Part shown: positions 32,918 to 42,021 of the stretch, one piece after another
Layout of the letters: every line of letters begins with the position of its first letter
Position numbering within the stretch: position 1 is the stretch's first letter
Source of the DNA: Candidatus Limivivens intestinipullorum
GTDB lineage: Bacteria; Bacillota; Clostridia; Lachnospirales; Lachnospiraceae
Length of the DNA stretch: 64,000 bases
Direction of reading: 5' to 3'
NCBI GenBank assembly: GCA_018711185.1
Contig: DVIQ01000012.1
Location: 1 to 64,000, forward strand
Notes under the pieces: generated by a model
What the model saw: only the letters and a program-made list of their open reading frames with translations
What the model was told of the DNA's origin: nothing
The model's database searches: none
Position numbers and translations under genes: made by a program

Positions 32918-34016
32918 CGATACTTACCATCTGATAGGTCCGGCTGCCCAGGCCGATGTCCTCGCCATGTTCCAGAACATGTATCGCGTTTCGGGACTCC
33001 ATACGGTTAATGAGCGATTCCGTGTCGTCCTGGGATGCGTACACCAGATCCACACAGGCCTGATCCAGCGCCACAGGATCTGTGGATGCCAGGATTCCGA
33101 TGTCATGCATATCCGGTTCCGAAGGATTCCCGTCGCAGTCACAATCGATGGACAGATGATTCATAACGCTGACATAAAGGATGTTTTCATCCAAAGCGTC
33201 CACGACGGACTTTCCTGCCTCCGCCATACTCTCGGTAAACGGATCCTGTTCGCCGCCCCAGGGACTGGTATGGCTTTCTCCCGCTGTATGGATCAGGCAT
33301 TTGCCCTCCTGGGATGCCATACCGATGGAAATATTTTTGATGGCGCCCCCAAAACCTGCTATGGCGTGGCCCTTGAAATGGGAAAGAACCAGATAGCCGT
33401 CATACTCCGGGAAATGCGCGCCCACCAGATTTTCCGTCAGCCGCGTTCCGCCCTCCACCGGCAGGGTAACCGAGCCTTCCTCATCCAACACTACGAAATC
33501 CGCGATATCCGTAAATCCATGATCTTCAGCCACCTGATAGTGCATAGCGGTACTGGAGCGCTGACCGCCGTAGGCAGTGTTATTCTCCACAATGGTTCCG
33601 TTTACCTGATGTACCAGATCCACGATCAGATCAGGGTCCAGATAGTTGCTGGCAGGCGGCTCGCCGGTGGAAAGCTTCACAGCGATGTTTTCGCCGGTCA
33701 GTTCCACTCCAAGAGCATCGTATATGTCTACCATTGCCTCCGGACTGATATCTGAGGTATAATAAACAACCGTATCTGAAGCTTCATCCTGATGTTCCAG
33801 GGAAAGAAGAGAAATGATTTCGCCGCCGTTTGTCTGAATGCTTTCCCCGGGAACCGCTTCCCGGACAGATACAGAACTCTCTGTTTCGGATTGTTCCGCT
33901 TCAGACCGGGCTTCGGCAGATACTGTCCCTTCATTCCCGCTTCCGCAGGCAGTCAGAGAAGAAGCTGTCAAGGCAGTTCCAAGAAAAAAGCCCCAGAATT
34001 TTTTCTTATATTTCAT
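32910..34016 (-). CDS. DUF362 lipoprotein, exported paralogue
   Basis: A 368-residue DUF362 protein. ATG 34016 has GGAGG 6 nt upstream; the signal ends SSLTAC, a lipobox, followed by an acidic Ser/Glu linker to about residue 55. The domain shares KLSTGEPP, IVENNTAYGGQR, LSHFKGHAIAGFGG, KNISIG, CDCDG and DQACVDLVY with the cytoplasmic protein at 17098-18099. Having one copy inside and one outside the membrane is unusual. It is translationally coupled to the ArsP-like permease, which suggests a joint role in handling a ligand, possibly a metal or metalloid. Confidence 0.87.
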   Translation of the reverse strand: MKYKKKFWGFFLGTALTASSLTACGSGNEGTVSAEARSEAEQSETESSVSVREAVPGESIQTNGGEIISLLSLEHQDEASDTVVYYTSDISPEAMVDIYDALGVELTGENIAVKLSTGEPPASNYLDPDLIVDLVHQVNGTIVENNTAYGGQRSSTAMHYQVAEDHGFTDIADFVVLDEEGSVTLPVEGGTRLTENLVGAHFPEYDGYLVLSHFKGHAIAGFGGAIKNISIGMASQEGKCLIHTAGESHTSPWGGEQDPFTESMAEAGKSVVDALDENILYVSVMNHLSIDCDCDGNPSEPDMHDIGILASTDPVALDQACVDLVYASQDDTESLINRMESRNAIHVLEHGEDIGLGSRTYQMVSIDE

Positions 34017-34051
34017 ATTGTCCCTCCTGTTTTCTGCGGCAGGTCCGGCCA

Positions 34052-34788
34052 TTATTTCTGTTCGTCTACCGGAGGAACCATCTCCGCGTATCTTTTCAGC
34101 ATTTCCGGAGTGCTGGTGTAATAGCGCTTTTTCTGATCCATTGCCGCGATCTGCGCCATCTCCTCGTCTGTCAGCGCAAAATCGAAGAGCGCGAAATTAT
34201 CTTTGATATGATCCGGGTTCTTGGAGCCGGGGATTACAATATTTCCATTCTGGATGTGCCAGCGCAGAATAATCTGGGCACTGCTCTTTCCGTACTTTTC
34301 TCCCAGCTTCGCGAACAGCGGCTCCTGGATCAGTGCCTTGTCTCCATGGCCAAGAGGATACCATGCCTGAATAACCATGCCCTCTTTATCCAGAAGCTTC
34401 TTCAGCTCCTTTTCCTGGGAGTATGGATGAACCTCCGTCTGAAGAACCGCGGGCTTTATCTCGCAGATCTTTAAAATTTCCTGAATCTGATCCGGATTAA
34501 AGTTTGAGAGGCCGATGGCCTTTACCTTTCCCTCCTTATACGCCTTCTCCATCAGACGGTATCCGGCCACATAGTTTCCGGCGGGCTGATGGATTAAAAG
34601 CAGATCGATGTAGTCTGTGTCAAGGCGGGTCAGGGTTTTCTCCACAGCGTCCTCCTGCTCATAGAAAGCAGGCCACAGCTTCGTTTCCAGGAAAATGTCC
34701 TCCTTTATTTTCTTTCCGGAGCAGGCCCTTTCTGACCGCCCGGATTTCTTTTTCTGTATAGCTTCATTATAAAGCCTGTTCCAAAAAA
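34052..34788 (-). pseudogene. Aldo/keto reductase lacking its N-terminus
   Basis: The frame encodes a reductase body from NEAIQKKKSG and EDIFLETKLWP through LLLIHQPAGNYVAGYRLMEK, GLSNFNPDQIQEIL and ILRWHIQNGNIVIPGSKNPD to the stop. The first 45-50 residues of the family, with the catalytic Asp and Tyr, are missing. Upstream the frame simply runs into a dispersed repeat (34790-34835) and a MITE (34868-35003), with no start codon or RBS near the fold's beginning. I read it as a gene truncated by repeat-associated deletion. Confidence 0.75.
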
Positions 34789-34789
34789 T

Positions 34790-34835
34790 CAGAAGTTTCT
34801 CTTCGTTGCGCAGTGAAAACCCACCGGTTGGGAGT
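34790..34835 (-). repeat. Terminator-like dispersed repeat, copy 2 (partial)
   Basis: AGAAGTTTCTCTTCGTTGCG then CAGTGAAAACCCACCGGTTG aligns with the 3' part of the copies at 29099 and 36445. The 5' hairpin arm is missing. It marks the breakpoint of the truncated reductase gene. Confidence 0.55.
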
Positions 34836-34867
34836 CGTGCCTGGATTGGGGACTCTATGCCTCTTTC

Positions 34868-35003
34868 GTAACAGTTCAGCCTTGCTGAACCGTTACATGC
34901 GAAAATCCATTTGAAATCGCCTGGGGCGATGGGATTTTCGCACTCCTGAATCACGTTCTTACGGTCTGCGCAGCCTGTGCGCAGACCTAGGCTGAACAGT
35001 TAC
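34868..35003 (-). repeat. Full-length 136-bp MITE-like element (copy 4), with target duplication
   Basis: It starts GTAACAGTTCAGCC and ends GGCTGAACAGTTAC: 14-bp terminal inverted repeats with one mismatch. CCTCTTTC flanks it on both sides (34860-34867 and 35004-35011), a perfect 8-bp duplication. It is the reverse-orientation counterpart of the copy at 12266-12400. Its right end provides the last four codons and stop of the MATE gene. Confidence 0.9.
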
Positions 35004-36345
35004 CCTCTTTCAGCTTTCGGAATGTGACCATATACATGCCAAGGGATACCGGAAGCTTAATCACTTCCACCACAAGCTGGGTCCAGATCATGCCGTACAG
35101 GCCCACGGTGAGGTTCATTAGAATCAGCAGCGGGATGTTCAGCAGTCCCTGGCGGCTGAAGGTAAGGGCTGCGGACTGGACGCCCTTTCCCATGGCCTGA
35201 AGGGTGTAGCTGATCAGGAAATTGACGGAGGTAAGGGGCACCGCAAGGCAGGCGATCCGCAGAAACTGTGCGCCCAGGGTGCTGGTCTGCTCTTCCGGAA
35301 TAAACAGGTGCAGAATCTGCGGCGCGAAAGCCGCGAAGCAGGCAATAAAGCAGGCGGACATCACAATGGCCGCTTTCCAGGAGAAAAAGGAAACAGACCG
35401 CATCCGTTTATATTTTTTTGCCGCGTAATTATAGCCCACCAGGGGCATGAAGCCCTGGCAGAGTCCCATGGAGACGTTCAGCGGAAACTGGTCGATCCGC
35501 TTGACAATGCCGTAGGCTGCCACCGGAATATCTCCGTATCCGGAAGCCAGCCGCACCATCACCATGTTCGAGGCGTTTCCCAGGGCCGTGGCCAGAGCGG
35601 AAGCCAGTCCCACGGAGAATACCTGTCTGACAAAGCGGAACGTAAAATATTTCGGATGCAGCGATACGTCTGTCCGGTCACCAAGCCGAAAATACTGTAC
35701 CACAAAAAACACCACCGAAGCGGCGTTTGAGAAAGCCGTGGCAATGGCAGCCCCTGCCACATCCATATGGAATCCGAAAATCAGAATCGGATCCAGCACC
35801 ACATTTAAGATGCCGCCGAACATCATGCCGGCGCTGGCCTGCCGCGCGTGACCCTCGCTTCGCAGCAGATGGCCCAGGGCAAGGCTTACCATGGTGGGAA
35901 CGCCGCCCAGAACCACCACCCAGAACAGGTAGCTCTCCGCGTAGCGGAAGGTGTCCGGACTCGCTCCCAGGAAATTCAAAAGAGGCCTCCGGGCCAGATA
36001 AGTAAGTACCGAAAATACCAGGGTAAAGGCTCCGCCGCCCCATACGCTGAAAACCGCCACATGCTTGATATCCCCGTGGTTCTTTACTCCCAGCATTCTT
36101 GAAATCAGGCTGCTCCCGCCAAGGCCGAACAGATTCCCGATGGCCGTCAGCAGGTTAAACCAGGGGGATACCAAAGAGACCGCGGCCACCATGGCCGGGT
36201 CCCCGATCTGCCCGATAAAAAACGTATCCGCCAGGTTATAAATCATCGTCACCACCTGGCTGATGATGGTAGGAATCGCCAGGGTAGCCACTGCCCTGGG
36301 AACCGGCATTTCCTCAAAAAGATATTTTTCCGACTGTTCCTCCAT
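34987..36345 (-). CDS. MATE-family efflux transporter, 3' end formed by a MITE
   Basis: A 452-residue MATE protein: LAIPTIISQVVTMIYNLADT, FFIGQIGDPAMVAAVSLVS and twelve hydrophobic spans, distinct from the one at 29270. Its last residues NCSA and the TAG come from the inserted element (GTAACTGTTCAGCCTAG on this strand), so the native C-terminus was replaced. Because the fold ends at LGMYMVTFRKLKEG, function is probably kept. GGAAG is 10 nt before ATG. Confidence 0.92.
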   Translation of the reverse strand: MEEQSEKYLFEEMPVPRAVATLAIPTIISQVVTMIYNLADTFFIGQIGDPAMVAAVSLVSPWFNLLTAIGNLFGLGGSSLISRMLGVKNHGDIKHVAVFSVWGGGAFTLVFSVLTYLARRPLLNFLGASPDTFRYAESYLFWVVVLGGVPTMVSLALGHLLRSEGHARQASAGMMFGGILNVVLDPILIFGFHMDVAGAAIATAFSNAASVVFFVVQYFRLGDRTDVSLHPKYFTFRFVRQVFSVGLASALATALGNASNMVMVRLASGYGDIPVAAYGIVKRIDQFPLNVSMGLCQGFMPLVGYNYAAKKYKRMRSVSFFSWKAAIVMSACFIACFAAFAPQILHLFIPEEQTSTLGAQFLRIACLAVPLTSVNFLISYTLQAMGKGVQSAALTFSRQGLLNIPLLILMNLTVGLYGMIWTQLVVEVIKLPVSLGMYMVTFRKLKEGNCSA

Positions 36346-36444
36346 AGCTGTTCATCTTCCTTCTTTCCAAAACCTTCCGCACCCGCCAGACAGGTGCTGT
36401 GCCATCCCGCAAAAGTTTGGCTTTTCATTTATTATAAACAAAAG

Positions 36445-36503
36445 GAGACCTCCTAAGAAGCCTCCTTTTTGTTATGCAGTAGAAACCTTTTTGTTTGCAC
36501 CGG
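36445..36503 (-). terminator. Terminator-like dispersed repeat, copy 3 (after queA)
   Basis: GGAGACCTCC and GAAGCCTCC arms form a hairpin with T-runs on both sides; the following TTATGCAGTAGAAACC tail is shared with the copies at 29099 and 34790. It sits directly after the queA stop. Confidence 0.65.
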
Positions 36504-36507
36504 GATT

Positions 36508-37533
36508 TCACTTAATAAACATGGCATCCCCAAACGAGAAAAACCGGTATTTTTTCTCAATCGCCTCCTGATACGCCGCGAAGATCTGCTCTTTCCCGGC
36601 CAGGGCGGAAACCAGCATCATGAGCGTTGATTCCGGCAGATGGAAATTCGTAATCAGCCGGTCCGTGATCTTAAACCGGTATCCGGGATAGATGAAAATA
36701 TCCGTCCAGCCGCTTCCGGCATGGAGGATTCCGCTCTCATCGGCGGCGGACTCCAGGGTACGGCAGCTCGTGGTTCCCACGGCGACGATCTTTCCGCCCT
36801 CTGCCCTGGCGCGGTTAATAAGGGCTGCCTGGTCCTCTTCCACCACGTAAAATTCCGAGTGCATATGGTGCTCCGTCACATCCTCCACTTTCACCGGCCG
36901 GAAGGTTCCAAGGCCCACGTGCAGGGTCACATGGGCGATCTTCACGCCCTTTCTCTGGATCTGCTCCAAAAGCTCCGGCGTAAAGTGGAGCCCGGCCGTG
37001 GGCGCCGCCGCGGAGCCGTCGTTCTTGGCATAGACGGTCTGGTACCGGTTTTTGTCCCGGAGCTGGTGGTGAATGTAAGGCGGCAAGGGCATCTGGCCCA
37101 ACTGATCCAGAATTTCCTCAAAGATCCCCTGGTACGCAAAGCGGATCAGGCGGTTGCCCTCTTCCACGATGTCCACCACTTCCCCGGTCAAAAGGCCCTC
37201 GCCAAAGGAAATCCTGGCTCCCACGCGGCATTTTTTCCCGGGTTTTACCAGAGTTTCCCAGATGTTGTCGCCTCTGCGCTTTAAGAGCAGAACCTCGATT
37301 TTGGCCTCCGTTCCCTCCTTGACGCCGAAAAGGCGGGCCGGAATCACTTTTGTATCGTTAATGACCAGGCAGTCCTCCGGGTTCAGGTACTCAATAATGT
37401 CCCGGAAAATCCGGTGCTCCCGCTTTCCGGTCTCCCGGTCCAGCACCAGAAGCCGGGATCCGGACCGATCCTCTAAGGGATCCTGGGCAATCAGCTCCTG
37501 GGGTAAATCATAATAAAAATCTGATGTTTTCAT
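36508..37533 (-). CDS. queA: S-adenosylmethionine:tRNA ribosyltransferase-isomerase
   Basis: A 341-residue enzyme that adds the epoxy-cyclopentanediol group to the queuosine precursor in t[75 protein letters not shown] and [18 protein letters not shown] are the family landmarks, at full length. ATG 37533 follows AAGGA with 7-nt spacing; the longer upstream frame is not supported. The usual tgt partner is not in the window. Confidence 0.97.
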   Translation of the reverse strand: MKTSDFYYDLPQELIAQDPLEDRSGSRLLVLDRETGKREHRIFRDIIEYLNPEDCLVINDTKVIPARLFGVKEGTEAKIEVLLLKRRGDNIWETLVKPGKKCRVGARISFGEGLLTGEVVDIVEEGNRLIRFAYQGIFEEILDQLGQMPLPPYIHHQLRDKNRYQTVYAKNDGSAAAPTAGLHFTPELLEQIQRKGVKIAHVTLHVGLGTFRPVKVEDVTEHHMHSEFYVVEEDQAALINRARAEGGKIVAVGTTSCRTLESAADESGILHAGSGWTDIFIYPGYRFKITDRLITNFHLPESTLMMLVSALAGKEQIFAAYQEAIEKKYRFFSFGDAMFIK

Positions 37534-37582
37534 TCTGTTTTCCTTCCGCCAACCTGTTATTGAAGGTATACTTGCAGTCGTC

Positions 37583-37636
37583 CGGGCCAGCGCATACGCT
37601 GCGCTGGCCGACGGTTCAGCATGGCTAAACGGATGC
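37583..37636 (-). repeat. Diverged, internally deleted MITE copy
   Basis: GGGCCAGCGCATACGCTGCG then CTGGCCGACGGTTCAGCATG and GCTAAACGG match the central palindrome and the right-end GGTTCAGC/GCTGAAC stem of the family. The stop codon of the histidine phosphatase gene lies in its end, as for the copies at 19796 and 34868. No direct repeats flank it. Confidence 0.45.
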
Positions 37637-38242
37637 GTATACCTTATTTTCTTCCAGCAGACGGCGCGAGCCGTCTGTACTCTCCACAATGGCCACCGAA
37701 CAGTTTTTTGGAACTCCGCCGTTCCAGTAGTCTTCTCTGGGCGCTATGCGCAGGCTGTTTAAAAGCCCCCGCATAGCGCAGCCGTGGGTGGAAACCAGGA
37801 CGGTTTTATCGGCAAGCTCCGGACGGCTGCAGATATCATCCAGAAACGCCTTTGTCCGGGCCTCTACCTGGTCTAACGATTCGCCTCCCGGCGGCGTTTG
37901 GTAAAGCTGGGGATGCTGAAAGAAGTTTGAAAAGTTTTTATCCGGAATTTCAAAATTTTTCTCATCACAGCATAGCCCCTCATACTCCCCGAAGCTGACC
38001 TCGATGAGACGGTCGTCCTTAATAATCGGAACCTTCCGCTGTCCCAGAATCAGCTCCGCCGTCTGTACAGCCCGGTGCAGCGGGCTGGTAAATGCGCAGA
38101 AAAACGGTACCTTTGCCAGCGCCTCTCCGGTAAGCCTTGCCAGACGGATTCCATTCTCATCCAGACGGGTATCGGATCGGCCCTGGAGACGTCTCTGGAC
38201 GTTCCAGGAGGTTTCTCCATGTCGGATAATATACAGGATCAT
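37625..38242 (-). CDS. Histidine phosphatase family protein (phosphoglycerate mutase-like)
   Basis: A 205-residue cytoplasmic phosphatase. Catalytic landmarks are [26 protein letters not shown], the acid in [13 protein letters not shown] and [14 protein letters not shown]. Substrates in this branch vary (phosphoglycerate, alpha-ribazole phosphate, nucleotides) and cannot be told apart here. AAGGA is 9 nt before ATG. A diverged MITE end forms its 3' terminus. Confidence 0.92.
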   Translation of the reverse strand: MILYIIRHGETSWNVQRRLQGRSDTRLDENGIRLARLTGEALAKVPFFCAFTSPLHRAVQTAELILGQRKVPIIKDDRLIEVSFGEYEGLCCDEKNFEIPDKNFSNFFQHPQLYQTPPGGESLDQVEARTKAFLDDICSRPELADKTVLVSTHGCAMRGLLNSLRIAPREDYWNGGVPKNCSVAIVESTDGSRRLLEENKVYASV

Positions 38243-38277
38243 AAACGTTCATCCTTCCAAGTCAAAAACCCCGCGTC

Positions 38278-38383
38278 GTTCTGCCCTCCGTTTCGGTGGT
38301 GCTAAACGTGTGCCACCGGCACACAACACCGCCAAATGGACATGCAAGCATGTCCGCTTGGCTCGTTTGCTCGCGGGAATAAA
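38278..38383 (-). repeat. 105-bp dispersed repeat, copy 2
   Basis: The reverse complement matches 27376-27481 almost base for base (TTTATTCCCGCGAGC to GAAACGGAGGGCAGAAC). It lies between pheT and the histidine phosphatase gene, again directly upstream of a minus-strand gene. Confidence 0.8.
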
Positions 38384-38384
38384 T

Positions 38385-38440
38385 GGCAGCCGTTTCGGCC
38401 TTGCGCGGATTTTGCCGCAGAAGTTTCCGGGACGGCTGCC
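38385..38440 (-). terminator. Intrinsic terminator of pheST
   Basis: GGCAGCCGT pairs with ACGGCTGCC around a GC-rich loop just after the pheT stop. Downstream on the minus strand is ATTTATT. Confidence 0.6.
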
Positions 38441-38446
38441 AAAACA

Positions 38447-40879
38447 TTACTGTCTCAGCTCAATCCCCATGGAGGACAGGCCATTGAGAATCTTATTCAT
38501 GGCAGAGGTAATCTCCGCCTCTTCCAGGGTCTTATCCTTGGCGCGGAATACAACGGAGTAAGCCATGGACTTAAAGCCTTCCTTGATCTGCGCCCCCTCG
38601 TAAATATCAAAGAGTGTGCAGCTCTCCAGGATTTTTCCGCCTCTTACCCGGATCATATCCTCAATCTGTCCGGCCAGGATGTTCTTGGGCACCACCATGC
38701 TCAGGTCTCTGGTCACAGCCGGGAATCTGGCGATCCCGGTGTATTTCCGGTCAAAGGTTGCCTTCTCCGTCACAGAGGGCATATCAATGACCGCCACATA
38801 CGTTTTCTCGCCGATGCCGTAGGTGTCCGCCACCTGGGGGTGGATTTCTCCCAGGTAACCGATGACCTTTCCGTCATAAACCACGCTGGCCTGACGGCCC
38901 GGATGCAGGAACGGCTTGCCCGCCTGGGGATCATAGGAAACGCGGTCATGAAGCCCGGTCTTGTCCAAAAGCTCTTCTACCACGCCTTTCATGGTAAAGA
39001 AATCGCCCTCTCCGTACATTCCAAGGGTAAGCTGCATCCGCTCATCGGGCAGCTCCGTCAAAGGCAATGCCTTTGGCAGATAGATATTTCCCAGCTCGTA
39101 GAGGCGGACGTTTTTATTCCGGTGATTGTAGTTAAAGGCCAGAGAGGTCAGCATTCCGTTCAGGGAAATGGTCCGCATAATGCTGAAGTCTTCGCCCAGA
39201 GGATTCAAAATCGTAATGGCCCGGCGCTCCGGCGCGTCCTGGGGCAGCAAAAGCCGGTCAAAAACCTTGGGGCTTTCGAAGGAATAGGTCATGCCCTGAG
39301 AGAAGCCGCAGTATTCCGCCACATCTCTGGCGATCTCCTCGATCCGCAGTTTAAAGGACAGCTTTCCTGCCGTGGCCTCTCCGCTTGGAAGGGTGGTGGG
39401 AATGTTGTCGTATCCGTAAAAACGGGCCACTTCCTCCGCAAGATCCGCCGTGCGGAACAAATCGTGACGGAAGGTGGGAGCGATTACCTCATTGCTTTGT
39501 TCATCGTAGGCCAGATCGATGCTGGCGAAATACCCCAGCATCTGCTCTTTGGAAATCTTGGTGCCAAGAAGGGCGTTGATCTTCTCCGGCTCAAAGGGAA
39601 TCCGTACCGGCTCCTTCTTCTTTCCGTAGCAGTCTACCATGCCGCCCACCACTTCGCCGGCGCCCAGCTCTTCGATCAGCTGGCAGGCCCGGTCGATGGC
39701 TGCCTGAGCGTTGTTTGGATCCAGCCCTTTCTCAAACTTTCCGGAGGCGTCAGTACGCAGGCCGATGCGCTTGCTGGAAAGACGGATATTCGTCCCATCA
39801 AAGCAGGCGGCTTCGAAAAGCATGGTCTTTACGTCGTCTGTGATCATGGAATTCACGCCTCCCATGATGCCGGCGATACCTACGGCCTTTTCTCCGTCGC
39901 AGATCATCAGCACATCCTTGTCCAGCTTCCGCTCATGGCCGTCCAGGGTTACGAAGGTTTCCCCCTCCTGGGCTCTGCGGACAACGATCTCATGACCTGC
40001 CAGGGTATCGTAGTCATAAGCGTGCATGGGCTGGCCATATTCCTCCATCACGTAGTTGGTAATATCCACAATGTTGTTGATGGGACGGATGCCGTTGGAA
40101 GCCAGGCGTCTCTGCATCCACTTGGGCGACGGGCCGATCTTGATATTCTTTACTACCCTTGCGCAGTATCTGGGGCAGAGTTCGGGCTCCTCCACTGTTA
40201 CCTTCACGTAGTCATGGGCGTCCTCGCTGTTTCCCGTCTTCGTCACCTGGGGCGGGCAGAACTTCAGGCCGAAGGTTGCCGCCGCTTCTCTGGCGATGCC
40301 GATGACGCTGAAGCAGTCCACACGGTTGGAAGTGATTTCGTACTCAAACACCACGTCGTCCAGTCCCAGAGCGTGGAGCGCGTCGTCTCCCGGCTGTACC
40401 TGGGCGTCCTCCGGAAACAGATAGATTCCCTCCTCCGGCGCTTCCGGATACATATCCCTGCTGGATCCGAGCTCTTCAATGGAGCACATCATACCGCAGG
40501 ATTCCACGCCCCGCAGCTTGCCCTTTTTAATCTGCACGCCTCCGGGCGTCCTTTTTCCGTCATGGCCTCCGGCCACCTTTCCGCCGTCCAGGACAACGAC
40601 CACCTTCTGTCCGGATTCCCCCGGTTTTACATTTGGCGCTCCGGTGACGATCTGTACCGTCTCCGTCCCCACATTCACCTGGCAGACCACCAGCTTATCC
40701 GCGTCGGGATGCCGCACAATCGACTCGATCTGACCAACCACGATTTTTTCCAGGTCCGCGTCCTGGCACGTATAATTTTCCACCTTTGTTCCGGAGAGTG
40801 TCATGGCGTCCGTATATTCCTGGGGCGTGCAGTTCAGCTCCGGCACATAAGCTTTAATCCAAGATAATGATGTATTCAT
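38447..40879 (-). CDS. pheT: Phenylalanine--tRNA ligase beta subunit
   Basis: An 810-residue subunit of the alpha2-beta2 synthetase. It begins MNTSLSWIKAYVPELN, carries the EMAP/tRNA-binding-like region (VGQIESIVRHPDADKL), the B3/B4 editing domain (SNRVDCFSVIGIAREAAATF), B5 (EGLDPNNAQAAIDRAC) and ends with the ferredoxin-fold anticodon-binding domain (FPAVTRDLSMVVPK, SMAYSVVFRAKDKTLEEAEI). AAAGGAATT precedes ATG. It follows pheS by 46 bp and is under the same T-box. Confidence 0.98.
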   Translation of the reverse strand: MNTSLSWIKAYVPELNCTPQEYTDAMTLSGTKVENYTCQDADLEKIVVGQIESIVRHPDADKLVVCQVNVGTETVQIVTGAPNVKPGESGQKVVVVLDGGKVAGGHDGKRTPGGVQIKKGKLRGVESCGMMCSIEELGSSRDMYPEAPEEGIYLFPEDAQVQPGDDALHALGLDDVVFEYEITSNRVDCFSVIGIAREAAATFGLKFCPPQVTKTGNSEDAHDYVKVTVEEPELCPRYCARVVKNIKIGPSPKWMQRRLASNGIRPINNIVDITNYVMEEYGQPMHAYDYDTLAGHEIVVRRAQEGETFVTLDGHERKLDKDVLMICDGEKAVGIAGIMGGVNSMITDDVKTMLFEAACFDGTNIRLSSKRIGLRTDASGKFEKGLDPNNAQAAIDRACQLIEELGAGEVVGGMVDCYGKKKEPVRIPFEPEKINALLGTKISKEQMLGYFASIDLAYDEQSNEVIAPTFRHDLFRTADLAEEVARFYGYDNIPTTLPSGEATAGKLSFKLRIEEIARDVAEYCGFSQGMTYSFESPKVFDRLLLPQDAPERRAITILNPLGEDFSIMRTISLNGMLTSLAFNYNHRNKNVRLYELGNIYLPKALPLTELPDERMQLTLGMYGEGDFFTMKGVVEELLDKTGLHDRVSYDPQAGKPFLHPGRQASVVYDGKVIGYLGEIHPQVADTYGIGEKTYVAVIDMPSVTEKATFDRKYTGIARFPAVTRDLSMVVPKNILAGQIEDMIRVRGGKILESCTLFDIYEGAQIKEGFKSMAYSVVFRAKDKTLEEAEITSAMNKILNGLSSMGIELRQ

Positions 40880-40925
40880 AACGCAAAATTCCTTTCATTG
40901 GGTATTCATTCGCAGTCCGCTTCGG

Positions 40926-41945
40926 TTAAAACTGCCGCAGGAAACGGATATCGTTCTCATACAGAAGACGCATGTCGTCGATTTCGTATTTCAGCAGAGC
41001 GATTCTCTCCAGGCCGACGCCAAAGGCAAAGCCGGTGTACTCCTCCGGGTCGATGCCGCACATTTCCAGCACATGGGGATGCACCATACCGCAGCCGAGA
41101 ATCTCAATCCAGCCGGACCCCTTGCAGAAACGGCAGCCCTTTCCTCCGCATTTGAAACAGGTAACGTCCACTTCCGCGCTGGGCTCCGTAAACGGGAAAT
41201 GATGGGGACGGAATTTCGTCTTTGTCTCCGGACCGAACAACTCCTTGGCGAACTGCTCTAAGGTACCCTTCAGATCCGCGAAGGTGATGTTCTTGTCCAC
41301 CACAAGTCCCTCAATCTGATGGAAAGAGGGAGAATGGGTGGCGTCCACCTCGTCAGAACGGAACACCCTTCCGGGAGCGATCACCCGGATCGGAAGCTTA
41401 CCCTGCTCCATAATACGGGCCTGTACCGGAGAAGTCTGGGTGCGCAGCACAATCTCCTTGTTAATGTAAAAGGTATCCTGCTCATCCTTCGCGGGATGAT
41501 TCGCAGGAATATTCAGCTTTTCGAAATTGTAGAGGTCATACTCTACTTCCGGACCTTCCACCACCTCGTAGCCCATGCCGATGAAAATGCGCTCCACCTC
41601 TTCCAGGGCTATGGTGTTGGGATGACGGTGCCCCACAAGATTTTTCTTTGCCGGAAGCGTTACGTCGATAACCTCTTTTCTCAGCTGTTCCTCCCGTGCC
41701 GCCGCTTCCAGCTTCTTTTTGGTTTCCTCCAAAGCCTCTTCGATGGCGGTTCTAGTATCGTTTACCATCTGTCCCACCATAGGGCGTTCTTCAGCCGGTA
41801 CATCTTTCATACCCTTTAACACCGCCGTCAGCTTTCCTTTTTTTCCAAGAAAGGCCACCCGTACCTCATTTAACTTATCCAGGGTATCAGAAGCCAGAAT
41901 CTGACTTAAAGCTTCCTCTCTGATTTCCTTCAGTTTTTCTTTCAT
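40926..41945 (-). CDS. pheS: Phenylalanine--tRNA ligase alpha subunit
   Basis: A 339-residue class II synthetase subunit. The N-terminal coiled coil ([33 protein letters not shown]) precedes the catalytic core with [29 protein letters not shown]-like [42 protein letters not shown] and the end [20 protein letters not shown]. It contains a Cys cluster [12 protein letters not shown] in place of part of the usual loop. ATG 41945 is chosen over the track's upstream start, which lies in the T-box leader; GGAG is 12 nt upstream. Confidence 0.98.
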   Translation of the reverse strand: MKEKLKEIREEALSQILASDTLDKLNEVRVAFLGKKGKLTAVLKGMKDVPAEERPMVGQMVNDTRTAIEEALEETKKKLEAAAREEQLRKEVIDVTLPAKKNLVGHRHPNTIALEEVERIFIGMGYEVVEGPEVEYDLYNFEKLNIPANHPAKDEQDTFYINKEIVLRTQTSPVQARIMEQGKLPIRVIAPGRVFRSDEVDATHSPSFHQIEGLVVDKNITFADLKGTLEQFAKELFGPETKTKFRPHHFPFTEPSAEVDVTCFKCGGKGCRFCKGSGWIEILGCGMVHPHVLEMCGIDPEEYTGFAFGVGLERIALLKYEIDDMRLLYENDIRFLRQF

Positions 41946-42021
41946 GATCAGCAAACTCTCCTTCCATGTTCTGCGACAATCGGACAGGGGATGACTCCTT
42001 CCCTTATCCGCCATGACACCG

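Noticed and set aside
37569-37643. GTATAC-containing inverted flanks as a target duplication of the diverged MITE
   Set aside because: The flanking words are inverted, not direct, so they are not evidence of insertion.
38336-40867. 843-residue plus-strand ORF
   Set aside because: It lies fully antisense to pheT, has no RBS or recognisable domain, and its length follows from the high GC third positions of pheT on the other strand.
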